The notes beneath the pieces are model-generated. The model was not told the origin of the DNA. It was given only the letters and a program-made list of their open reading frames with translations, and ran no database searches. From Branchiostoma floridae (taxonomy: Eukaryota > Chordata > Leptocardii > Amphioxiformes > Branchiostomatidae): a DNA stretch of 64,000 nt. The stretch spans positions 3,618,572 through 3,682,571 of the forward strand of contig NC_049996.1 in the NCBI RefSeq assembly GCF_000003815.2, read 5' to 3'. Positions 9,668 through 20,000 of the stretch are shown here, one piece after another (position 1 is the stretch's first letter; each line of letters begins with the position of its first letter). Made by a program: the position numbers and the translations under genes.

Positions 9668-11122
9668 TCACGTTGTTGAGTATACCTGACGTTATCAAAA
9701 TCGGAATGTTTGGTCAAGATTGTTGAATAAGAATAACAATTGCTTTTTCTTTTTTGCACTATTGGTCTGTAAATTGTAGTCTAGAATTGTGCAAAAACAA
9801 GCGCAAAACTTTTTGTGTTATTTTCTGCCGGTTGTAACAAGGGTGTTCGTTGTACCGACAACCGTACATGTTAAAATGTCTGGAAATATCTATTAAACGT
9901 AGTAGATGTATAGAATAAGATTTATCATCCCAATTAAGCAACAATTAAACAACGTACAGAATAGATGTCTAGAATGAAAGTTAACAACATAATTTCTTAA
10001 GATATTTAGTAAACAAACCAAGCCGCAAAGACTAAAACAAGTAACTTACCCTCCCCATGGCCAAGACCATGATATGATACATCGTAGGCGTCCTTACCTT
10101 GATATACGTACATTAGGAAATGTAGTTTTCTACACCAAGTACATTTCATTGTATGTCCTTTGGGTGAACCTCACTCCTTTTAGTAGAATAAAATGCTTGT
10201 ACATGTAGGTCTACGTATGCCCTATTTCCTCAAAGATTCATATCACTTTCACTTTTGTCCCCTTTTATTTCCGCACTCTCCCCTTCCCACTTCAAGCAAT
10301 AGTTGTAAAGAATTGAATAGCCAATAATGACTCACCAACTTAGTGTAGTGTCAACTTATCTCAGGAATCATCTTTCCTTCTAATTGTAGACTCAGAAAGA
10401 ACTTGAGGCTAGCATGAATTTGAGCCTTCGTTGTGTTGCAAAACGTCCTCCGAATCGTGGGGACTTTCCCTACGTCACCGAAACCTTCGGTAAGCCCCCG
10501 ACGACGTGGCGGTGGGTCAAAGGACAAACTAACCTGGAATCTAGTCTCCTTGTAGACGTTGAAAGTTATATCTTAAGAAAAAAGGTATATGGTCCTCATT
10601 TGCATAATCTATATTCAACGATGTTCACCTTCACATAACTTCCAAATGTGACTAGGATGAAACAAATCCGCGTTATCTATATAATGCAATATTAGGGTAC
10701 ACCGATACATCGATTCAGACTAATGTTTGTTCGCCATTTAAATCAATGCAAACACACCACTGATATCACAATCAGAAATATTCTATTCATAGGGTTATGC
10801 ATATTTATTGATTATTATCAATCAATCAATCAAGCAAGCAAGCAACCAATCAATCATTCGCAGGAATCATAGTCTGACGCATAGCGGCTACAGACATGGA
10901 AAGTTCACGCCAGGTTGATCTGTCCTGGGCATACTCTCTCCAGTTGGTTCTGGAGACTCCCATGAAGAAAAAAAGTCTACTTGTGCCGTATTTTGTGTTA
11001 ATCATATTTCTCAATTGGCCATCAAGATAGACCTTTTGACCTTTTAAGCCTTGTACTTTAATACCAAATCACAAAAGACCTCGACCTTTGTAACTCACTT
11101 CGTCACATGCATGGACCAAACA
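9668..11122. other. Intergenic stretch, no gene supported
   Basis: AT-rich sequence between the fold-back element and the SDR gene. A small (ATCA)n/(AGCA)n tract lies at about 10815-10857. A short open frame at 10414-10638 shows no recognisable domain. I see nothing else convincing. Confidence 0.6.
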
Positions 11123-14100
11123 ATGTTGCGACCGTTGCTGCGGATTAGTTTGTTGCTGTTCGGTGCTTTGGCCGTTAGGATCTACTGGAAATACGATGGT
11201 TTCAATCCAGGTAAGGAACAGTATTAAAACAACACTCTTTATACTTCATTCAGAGGCTCAAATAACCTATTTGCATACTAACATACACTGATACTGACGC
11301 CACTAAAAACAATTTTATTTTTTTTATATAGTATTCTGCGTGGTATGGGCATCAAACTTGAAGGTCTTCAGCATAAATACAGTCAAAACTTGCAATGGCC
11401 ATCTCTACATAATTGTGAATGTTTGTAACGAATATAGGGTTTGCTTTACCCACAGTGTCTCTGCGGGGGGCCACGGTCGCCATCACGGGCTGCAGTACCG
11501 GTATCGGGGAACAGATGGCGTACCAGTACGCTCGACTGGGGGCAAAGATCCTCATCACAGCTAGGAGGGAGAACAGGCTGAAAGAGGTGAGGGGGCGTCT
11601 ATTCATATCGTTTCAGTTCTATATATAATCATATATTTATATATATATTTAACATAAATCTGCTGAGATCATGTAGTACCAGTGAAATTTTCTGCCGTTT
11701 CCAAAAATGCAAAAAAAAAAAAAATTCAACAATACACTGATCAGCTTCAAAATAAGTTTGTACTATGTTTGTACTATGGACCATTGCAAAAAATAAATAA
11801 ATACGTATTCCTGTTTATTTGACCATAAAAAGATCAATGATGCAGTGATACCTTGATGTGTGCATATTTACTGTGCCTTATGGATCTTTATTGTTGGAAG
11901 AGCCCCCCCCCCCCCCCAAAAGGTTATTTATTAGGTTGATTATTATCATGGAAACTTATCTGTGATGGTAGTGAGCATAGTACAAAGCTAAACTTTCTTC
12001 CAAAACAAAAGCACATACGGATCCAAATTTCAACGACCACTGTCGCCTTCTTCAGGATCAATACTATGTTATTTATCTCCATAACTAAGGTATTAATTTG
12101 ATTTGATTTATTCAGCTGTATAATCATGAGAAATACAGCCAGGGCTACCCAACTAGCCGGAGGCTAATTATCAAGGGCTAGCCCTGGAAACTTTACAATA
12201 TACAATAACAGCATTACGATAAATAAAGGTTCAAACAAACAAACAAACAAAGTTTACCGGTACATGAGGTTTGTTTTTCGAACAAGGTTTTACAGACAAC
12301 GTAACATACATATAACTTTGGATAAAGGCGACAGTGGTCGTTGAAAATTTGATCCGTGCGTAGTTTTGTGTTGGAAGAAAGTTTAGCTTTTGAAATCCAA
12401 ATTGTCTTCAGCTTGATTTTGCCTTACCTTTGTTTTCTTTGGAATCCAAATTGTCTTCTGTCTGAACTGTCTAACAACGTTTCCCATTGGACATCTGAAA
12501 TTGTCTTCATTCATAGTTAGAGTATAAAAGACCTGTTTCTTCCAGATCACTTCGGTGTCACTGACGAAGGATAGTGGATTCTATCCGAAACGTCTGAACG
12601 TTTCCAAAACCATATCCAGTTGCTTGAGTAACTTTTTTTTGGTGTATCTTATTACCTGGATGTCTAACCTACATCGACGTAAAGTTTAGCTTTGTTCTAG
12701 GTTGATTTTTGCCCCTCAGGTCGTAGCAAAAGCGATGTCTCTGGGAGCCCAGGAGGCGCACTACGTGGCCGGGGACATGGGGAAGGCGGAGGACTGTGAG
12801 AGAACCATTCAAACAGCCAAGGACAAATTTGGTAAGGCGAAAAAAACGTCTAAAAAGCTGAAGGCGTGTGATTATATAGACCATTAGCGCTTCATACACT
12901 TCATTCGGATTCTACGAAAGCTTTGCCACGAATTCACTACTAAAATCGGTGGTAAAAGTACCATTTCAAATCCAAATCAGAACATGAGATGTCAAAAATT
13001 GAAGTTTGCTGCAGTACCTTTTCGCAACCGCTACTCAAATACCAAATATTATGAAAAACCATACTCAGCTTCTCAAGTTATATGCTGTTGACCTACATAT
13101 AGAGACACAACAGCAGGCCATAACCGAAAATATAACCTTCTTGGCGAAGGTAATGACAGAGACGGGTGCTTTCTGTTAACGTTTTTTTTCCATTGTAAGA
13201 GCATTTTTCGTAAATATGTATTTGCTAGACACCGAAAATCAATTAATGAAATGATGTCATCCATAAATTTCACTTGCCGTGGCCTAAATGAGATAAGTAG
13301 CTGAACCTCCAGAAATGATCTGTTTATTACCATTTATGAAGTGAAAATCATAATTTGGATCTACTTCAGGTCATCTGGACTACTTGGTGCTGAACCATGT
13401 TGGATCCAATCTCGGATCTGTGCATAAGAAAATTTTGATGGGTAGATCTTGGGACCAGGACCCTGATGTAGACTTCTTCGTGGACTACTTGAACGTGAAC
13501 TTGGTCAGTTACGTCCGGCTGACCTCCCTGGCCTTGCCGCTGTTGAAGGAGAGTAGCGGACACATCGTGGTGATCTCTTCTATTTTGGGTAGCGTTAAAC
13601 TTGCTAAACATCCGTGAGTAACTCCATCAGGCTGGCAATTATGCATACAGTAAGGTTCTTTAGGCACAACCAGGGAGTACTTACTTCCAACGATTCGGTT
13701 TCTGTCAGACACCATCATCAAGAAGTCAGCTCCAGTCATGAACAGAGACGAGGGGGGATACAAACTGAGACAGGTTTGGGACGGCATTCTCGCTGCTGCA
13801 GCGCCACCTACATCGGCTATAAGTAGCAGTGAGAATCGTATCCAGCCATTCTAACCCTGATGATGGTGTCTGATAGACACAGAAATGTTGGAAGTAAGTA
13901 CTCCCTTGTTGTGCATAAAGAACCTTACTATATATATTGCTGTTAAATTTAAAGTTGTTCATACAGTCAACCCTTGTCACACATGCACAACTTTGTCCAA
14001 TTTCATATAAATGTACATAACCAACCATACAGCTAGCTAAATTTATATAATTACCAAGAAGCGAGAGAAAGTCAAATGTACTATATAGAGTAGATTGGAC

Positions 14101-16156
14101 GTTTACTTGGTCATATAATGTATATTTATGTTAGTTACCTTTGTTACATAATTGTTACTAGTTGACCACATGTAGCCCATTTTGAGCACAACTGTGCAAT
14201 ACAGGTCTTTCTTGTTTCTCTATCTCCTCTTTTTCTTTCTTCCCTCCTTCGTTCTTTCTTTCGGGACGATAATGTGTTCTTTTCTGTTGTTCTGCTAGGA
14301 AAGATGCCGTGGCCAAACGACGGCTTCCATTGTACTGATAAAGGTCTTTCTTCCTTCCTTTCTTTCTCGTCTTTCTTTCTTCCTTCCTGCCTTCGTTCTT
14401 TCTTTCTTTCTGTATGATAATGTGCTCTTTTCTGTTGTTCTGCTAGGGAAGATGCCGTGGACAAACGACGGCTTCCATTGTACTAATAAAGGTCTTTCTT
14501 CCTTCCTTTCTTTCTCCTCTCTCTCTTTCTTTCTTTCTTTCTTCTCTCCTTCGTTCTTTCTTTCTGAACGATAAATAAATGTGTTCTTTTCTGTTGTTCT
14601 GCTTGGGAAGATGCCGTGGCCAAATGACGGCTTCCACTGTACTAAAAGGTCTTTCTTCCTTCCTTCCTTTCTCCTGTTTCTTTCTTCCTTCCTTCGTTCT
14701 TTCTTTCTGTACGATAATGTGTTCTTTTCTGTTGTTCTGCTAGGAAAGGTGCCGTGGCCAAACGACGGCTTCCACTGTGCTAAAAGTCTTTCTTTCTTCA
14801 TTTCATTCTCATCTCTTTCTTCCTTCCCTCCTTCGTTCTATCTTTCTGGACGATAATGTGTTCTTTTCTGTTGTTCTGCTAGGAAAGGTGCCGTGGCCAA
14901 ACGACGGCTTCCACTGTACTAACAACTTCGCGTTGGACGGATTCTTCAGCTCCCTCCGTGTGGAACTGATGAAAGCTCAACACGAAGTGTCCGTCACCTT
15001 CGCCGTTCTGGGATTAATCTGGACACCGAGAATTGCGGAAACATTTCAGGTAGGATGAAAAAAAAATTGTAGATTGACGATTTTTTATTGCATTTGATTT
15101 GTGCGCAGGAAGAAAAACAAAAACACGTGGAACACTTTTTATATTGGCTTTCGGAAAGAGGACAATGTGGCACTATACTCAAGTTAATACGTACCATTTT
15201 AACAGTGCCACGTGCTAAGTATAGACAGAAGGTAAACGTAGTATTTTACTCCCCAACCGAAGTCAGGTGCCCTTTTTTACACAATGGATAAAGTGAGGAA
15301 ATGTCGTGTAAAGTGCCTTTCCCAAGAGCACAACGTCGAGGGAACGGCGGGTATAGAACCTGGGACCTCTAAGGTTCCGAGCCCAAAACTCTACCCGTCA
15401 CGCCACAAGCCGTGGTGCACGTGTATGGGTAGTTAATGAGATCAGGAAGAGTCATTGCGATTTTACTTCTACTAGCAGCACATATACATACATGGATTGA
15501 AATACATGTATATTGTCCTTTGTCATATTTCTTCTTCTGCTGCCAAATCTTCAAATGGATTTAACTTTTCATTTTTTCAAAAGCCAACTGATCTGGAATT
15601 TGGTATAGGGGTAGCTTTAGCACAAGAAACAGAAAATGGGTCACATAGACCAGTCCGTTTTTCATAGGGGTGTTCTGGAAGAGTCCATTCTTGTGTGTTC
15701 TTGGGGCAAAAAAAATCCAGTTTGGAGTGGGATGATGTTGTGGGACAGGTCAATTCCTGCAAAAGGTTGATATGGAACAGTACATTTTTGCATAGGGATA
15801 AGATGGATTGAAATATGCTGTATTTGCTCCCAAGCAAATGTCGGCCTTTCTAGTTAACACGTGATGGATAGCACTATGGCATTAAGAAATTCGCAAGAAA
15901 CTCTCTAACGTTATTATATTTCTTCCATTTCTGGTTCCTGCAGTCTGTGCCTGGTGGAGAAAAGTGGCTAAAAGGAGCCGCTCCCATAGAGGATACCGCT
16001 ATGGCCGTTATACGGGGAGGGGCGACGAGAGCGCGGGAGATCTACTATCCTTTTTACACGTGGCCTGTGTCCAAACTTCGGGCGCTGATGCCACAGCTAA
16101 TAGACTACATACATGTAGCTGCTAGCGTGAACATTGGTCCTAAAATAAATGATTAG
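11123..16156 (+). CDS. 11beta-hydroxysteroid dehydrogenase-like SDR, six exons, active-site Tyr/Lys replaced
   Basis: Exons 11123-11210, 11456-11586, 12720-12831, 13370-13588, 14883-15049 and 15944-16156 (stop 16154-16156) join in phase to 309 codons, close to vertebrate HSD11B1. Residues about 1-20 form a hydrophobic N-terminal signal anchor, as expected for an ER-membrane SDR. The NAD(P)-binding TGCSTGIG lies at residues 40-47. The strand preceding the active site reads IVVISSILG, with the catalytic Ser kept (about residue 181). Where HSD11B1 has YSASKFALDGFFSS, this gene has HCTNNFALDGFFSS, so the catalytic Tyr is His (14912-14914) and the Lys is Asn (14924-14926). The C-terminus (PQLIDYI) matches the family. 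Either a pseudoenzyme or a diverged paralogue; oxidoreductase activity should not be assumed. Confidence 0.85.
11975..12390. mobile_element. Penelope-derived inverted-repeat element in SDR intron
   Basis: A segment at about 11985-12060 recurs inverted at about 12305-12386 (aggcgacagtggtcgttg, and ttggaagaaagtttagctt). Each arm carries a hammerhead-like core, intact in one arm and decayed in the other. No coding sequence. Confidence 0.6.
12028..12055 (-). ncRNA. Hammerhead-like motif
   Basis: On the minus strand: CTGAAGA, an extra A, stem GGCGAC/GTCGTT (two G-U pairs) with loop AGTG, then GAAA. The plus-strand partner near 12320-12346 has lost the CTGANGA core. Confidence 0.45.
12545..12645 (+). 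mobile_element. Penelope-type 3' tail with hammerhead-like motif
   Basis: The stretch cactgacgaaggatagtgg ... tatccgaaacgtctgaacg has the typical form of a Penelope tail downstream of the GIY-YIG domain. The core is at 12561-12594: CTGACGA, extra A, perfect 6-bp stem GGATAG/CTATCC with loop TGGATT, then GAAACGTC, giving a palindromic ACGT stem III before the cleavage-site C. Confidence 0.6.
13649..13928 (+). mobile_element. Short Penelope-derived element with about 42-bp inverted ends
   Basis: gtaaggttctttaggcacaa at the left end is mirrored by a near reverse complement ending at 13928. The inner sequence translates to a Penelope tail signature (MNRDEGGYKLRQVWDGIL). It ends in a hammerhead-like core at 13857-13885 (CTGATGA, stem GTGTC/GACAC, GAAA). 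It lies just past the donor of SDR exon 4. Confidence 0.6.
14215..14882 (+). repeat. Tandem array of partial SDR exon 5 with its acceptor (mirage-type minisatellite)
   Basis: Four units of about 138-159 bp precede the true exon. Each has a C/T-rich tract, tgttgttctgctag and the first ~40 nt of exon 5 (aaagatgccgtggccaaacg). Acceptor AGs lie at 14297-14298, 14445-14446 and 14742-14743; in the third unit the AG is mutated (14604-14605). The real acceptor is 14881-14882. Only the last copy continues into the full exon. Confidence 0.9.
15240..15420 (-). mobile_element. tRNA-derived SINE
   Basis: On the minus strand the copy starts near ccacggcttgtggcgtgac (A-box-like) and continues with a B-box-like ggttctatacc and the shared body cttgggaaaggcactttaca. 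It lies in the last intron of the SDR gene. Confidence 0.6.
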
Positions 16157-16489
16157 GACAGAAGAAAGAGACAGAGAAGGATAACTTTTTGGTGAAACCT
16201 GCTATGTTGATTTGATTATATGGATGACATCCTTTGCGGACCCTAAGTATAATCTGAGCCAAATCTTTCCTACAATATATGCAGGTACACATTATTGCAT
16301 GTTAGTAATACAATGAAATTTCATATTGTACTTCTAGATCAAACAGTATTTGCACGTATTACATAGTTACTTTACATCAATTTTGATACTGAAATGACTT
16401 TATCTTACAGCATTCAATCATAAATTAAATTATTCGGTCTCAAATCTGGATACTGAGAATGTTACCTCTATAATGAATAGACATTTAGG

Positions 16490-17031
16490 GCAAAATCAAA
16501 AACGGGCTGCAACTTTAAGTTGAAAATTTTTGTTCTGTATGAAGCTGGAGCTACTAAAGATCAGGCTTTGCAGCTTGCCAAAGTCTTTGTAATTAGATAC
16601 TTTTTTGAGCTCCGTAAGGATGGCCTATTGAGAATTATTGTACACACAAAAGTGAAGGCTCTATTCTATAACTGACGAAACAGCAACTGTAAGTTGAAAA
16701 TTTATGTTCTGTAAGAAGCTGGAGCTTTTACTGAAGATCTTCTTTTGGTCTTGTAGCTTGCCAAAGTCTTTGGAATTGGCCACCCTTTTGAGATTGTTAA
16801 GGATGGCCTATCAGCACTTATCATAAACAAAAGGGAAGGTTCTATTATATAACTGGCGGAGAGACAACATTAAGTTGCATAAGTTTTTTGTCTATGCTAG
16901 AACTAATTAATAAAGATCTTTTTCTGTTCTTTGACTTGCCGGAGTCTTGGTATTGGCCACCTTTTTTGAGATTTCCAAGGATGACCGTCTAATAGTATTG
17001 GGAGGTATTATACACATTATTAGCAAAGGTT
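16490..17031 (-). repeat. Three degenerate tandem copies of the VPS8 terminal exon end
   Basis: Units of about 180 bp start near 16500, 16680 and 16860 and repeat the sequence of the true last exon just beyond its stop. Minus-strand translations keep pieces such as QNKNFQLKVAA and QNINFQLTVAV, compared with QNENFQLKVAAPPVIE in the real exon. All have substitutions or frame breaks and read as decayed duplicates. Confidence 0.85.
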
Positions 17032-20000
17032 CTATTCTATAACAGGAGGGGCGGCAACTTTAAGTTGAAAGTTTTCATTCTGTAAGATGCTTGAACTACT
17101 ACTGAAGATCTTCTTTTGGTCTTGTGGCTTGCCGGAGTCTTCGTACTTTGCCGCCCTCTTCAGTTCCGCCAGGATGGCCAATCGAGAGGGACCTTTGAAG
17201 GACTTCTGTAGCTGGGAGTAGGAGAGCTCCTGTTGGGGGGAGAGGAGGGCGTCGCCATGGGAACGAGGCTGACTGACAGCTCCTGATGGGAGGGGCTCAA
17301 CCTGAAATGGCAGAAAAAAATTGTTGCAGCAAGAAAGTACAATTACTACATGGAAAACTACCAAGTTTGCAAATGACAGGATGGTGCAAAATGGTATAAG
17401 ATGAAAGAAAAATCTTAGTCTAGACTTTCACTTTCAATTCATTTGTTTTTATGCACTAACAGCAAACTTTAAGGAAATTACAATGGTGATGTTGTTGAAA
17501 TACTGCGTCACTTTAAAGGCCCTGACCTGTAAAATACTTTTTTTGGTTGAGTGATTGACCATTCTATAAAACCGCGCCATATTTTTTTGCAAGGTACTGC
17601 GGTATGATACTACTCAAGCCTCTTAGCCTTATTTGAGGCCGCAGGGACAGTGGGTTGTTATCTACTGTCTAGGTATGTAAGGTGGAGCCCATCCCTCTCC
17701 TTCACCACCTTTTACCTCCCCAACTTTGTTGATTCTTAGATTTTTTCAGAAAAAATTGGACAGGTAAAAAAAAAAATAAAAATAAATTTTTTCAAAAGGT
17801 CTGGGGTGAAGATGTGAGGCTTACCTAACACACACAAAAAAATAGCCTGAGGAGTTTAATTACACATTTTATACAATGAATCCCTCCCTTTGATTTGTTA
17901 CATGTACTAATGTTCTGAATGATAGGCCTTGTTTTCAGACTGAAATTATCTGCATGTGGATCTGAATGGTAATATTTACAGGTTTGTGATAGCAAAACTT
18001 AATGTATTATTTTTTTGTGTGACATAATTTGAATTCTTTCTTTTTTTGAAAATGAGAAAATTGGCAAATCCGAGAAGCAACAAATAAAATTAGTCCAAAC
18101 CTGTTTGCTGGCCGCAGTTGCGCTTGACCACGAAAGCGTTCTGCCTCGTCCTGTCTTCGCTTCCCGACGAGCCACGTTACACAGCGAGCAGGACCAATGG
18201 GGCGTCCCCTCGATCATGTGACAACAACCAACAGACTGAAGGCACGACGTGTGGTATGCATGGCCACAACTGGGGGGAAAGACAGAATTTCCAAGTTACA
18301 GGTGTAACGGGCTGGGTTATATATGCCACTGGTAAGAATAAATATCTGGGTATATACATTTTTTTTGCCAGCTATACTGGCTTAACATCATATATTAGCT
18401 TGATTAAATCTCACTTATAGCAGCTCGTCCCACATTGCAAGGAGGGGCCAGTTAAAGCCCAGAACAGCAGAGTCTGTGTTACACAGACTAGATCTTATAT
18501 TTAAGTTGAAACAGAAGCATAAAGTAAACACAAATGCACTTATGTTTGAATGGGTTAAATTTTTTTGGAGGATCTGGAAAATGAAGCATTTGTGGTGGTT
18601 TTGAGTTCGCAGTAGCACCACATACTTTTTAGTTTTAGTCATACTGTAAGTGTAATTGAAAAATGTTTGTGGTGGTTTTGAGCTCCCTACAAAGGGCCAC
18701 TGCAAAAACTGAAAACATAAAATGACCACAAACATTTCTGTATTACTATCTTTGCCAAGAAGGTTACGTTTTTGGCATTGTATAGTTTTACAGGAAGGGT
18801 TTGCTAGCTGTTCCCCTTTAACGTGCTCAAAGCATTCCTCCTCTACATGTAACACTCGACCCCCATTTTACGTCCCATTTACACAGATACACACAGGAGA
18901 TACATGTATCTTCTCTTCTGCTGGGTGTCTTTCTCTTAGTGTGTTTCTCGACTATTGAATTGAGCTTTGCAAGGGCTTACCTAAAGACTATAACTGAGTC
19001 CTGTTCCTCTGTAATGGAGAAGTGTTGCCCACACACACCACAGTCCTCCTGTCTGGGCACCAGACCTTTGTTTACAGCAGCCTTCAGGTTACAGAGGGAC
19101 CAGTGCAGGTCATGGGACAACAGGCTGTTGGTAGTCTTCAGTAACGTCTGGAAAACATGGGGGAAAACTGTTCAAGCATTTTTTTAATCACCTTTATTGC
19201 AGTAGTACAAGATGAATGAATTGAAAAGAAGATAGCTAGGCCTTAATAATGAACAGTAATGAATGAATGAAGACCTTTATTGCACATTTTTGTCACACCG
19301 GGCTAAGTACAGGTCACAACAAGACATGTTGAAAAGATACAGTTCACAGATACAAAATGAGACTATTGCTGGATAAATTTAACTTCTCCTCGCTTTTCTG
19401 TTATAGTGGAGATAAAAGAACAGATATGTTTTATGATCGATGGTTTGTCTACTTGCATTAGGATCAGTAAAATCTGGAGGGCTTAGTCCGGCCTGTATGT
19501 TATGAACCCACTAAGAAACAACCAAGACAATGCATAATCAAGTATTAGAAACCCCCCACATGGAAGTGTAATAGTCCAGGGGAGAGCCTCATTCTGAGTT
19601 AGTCAAACATTCCAATTTTATGGCATGATGAAAAACATCTAGAGATTAAAACGATTTCATAGTATTACATTTAACTCTTACAATCTCAAGACAATGAATT
19701 TCCTAACACACTTGTACAAAAACGCATTTAATCTTGGCTGGTATGTAAATGACCTGTTCTGCATGGTACGGGGGGTCTGTTGTAATTCAGGTGCTTTGAG
19801 GGAGTAATAAAACTAAACGTCAATATTTAAACTAAGGGTGGTAACTTCTGGACGAACAAATTCTACTTGACAGAAAAGAAGTGGGAACATTTTGCTACCC
19901 GACCACAGCAAGATGGCAGTAGGAGGTCAAACAGAAACAGAGTTGGACACAGCCTTTGACATGATACAGTCACATCTGGGTAAAGAGTGGATACAGCTTG

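Noticed and set aside
6004-9698. Matching 75-residue frames at 6004-6231 (+) and 9354-9698 (-), as if a conserved gene pair
   Set aside because: They are mirror translations of the two arms of one inverted repeat.
10414-10638. 74-codon frame in the intergenic region
   Set aside because: No recognisable domain, no splice context and no neighbouring exons; treated as chance.
14144-14856. Lys/Glu/Arg-rich minus-strand frames and Phe/Ser-rich plus-strand frames
   Set aside because: They are readings of the pyrimidine-rich duplicated acceptor region before SDR exon 5.
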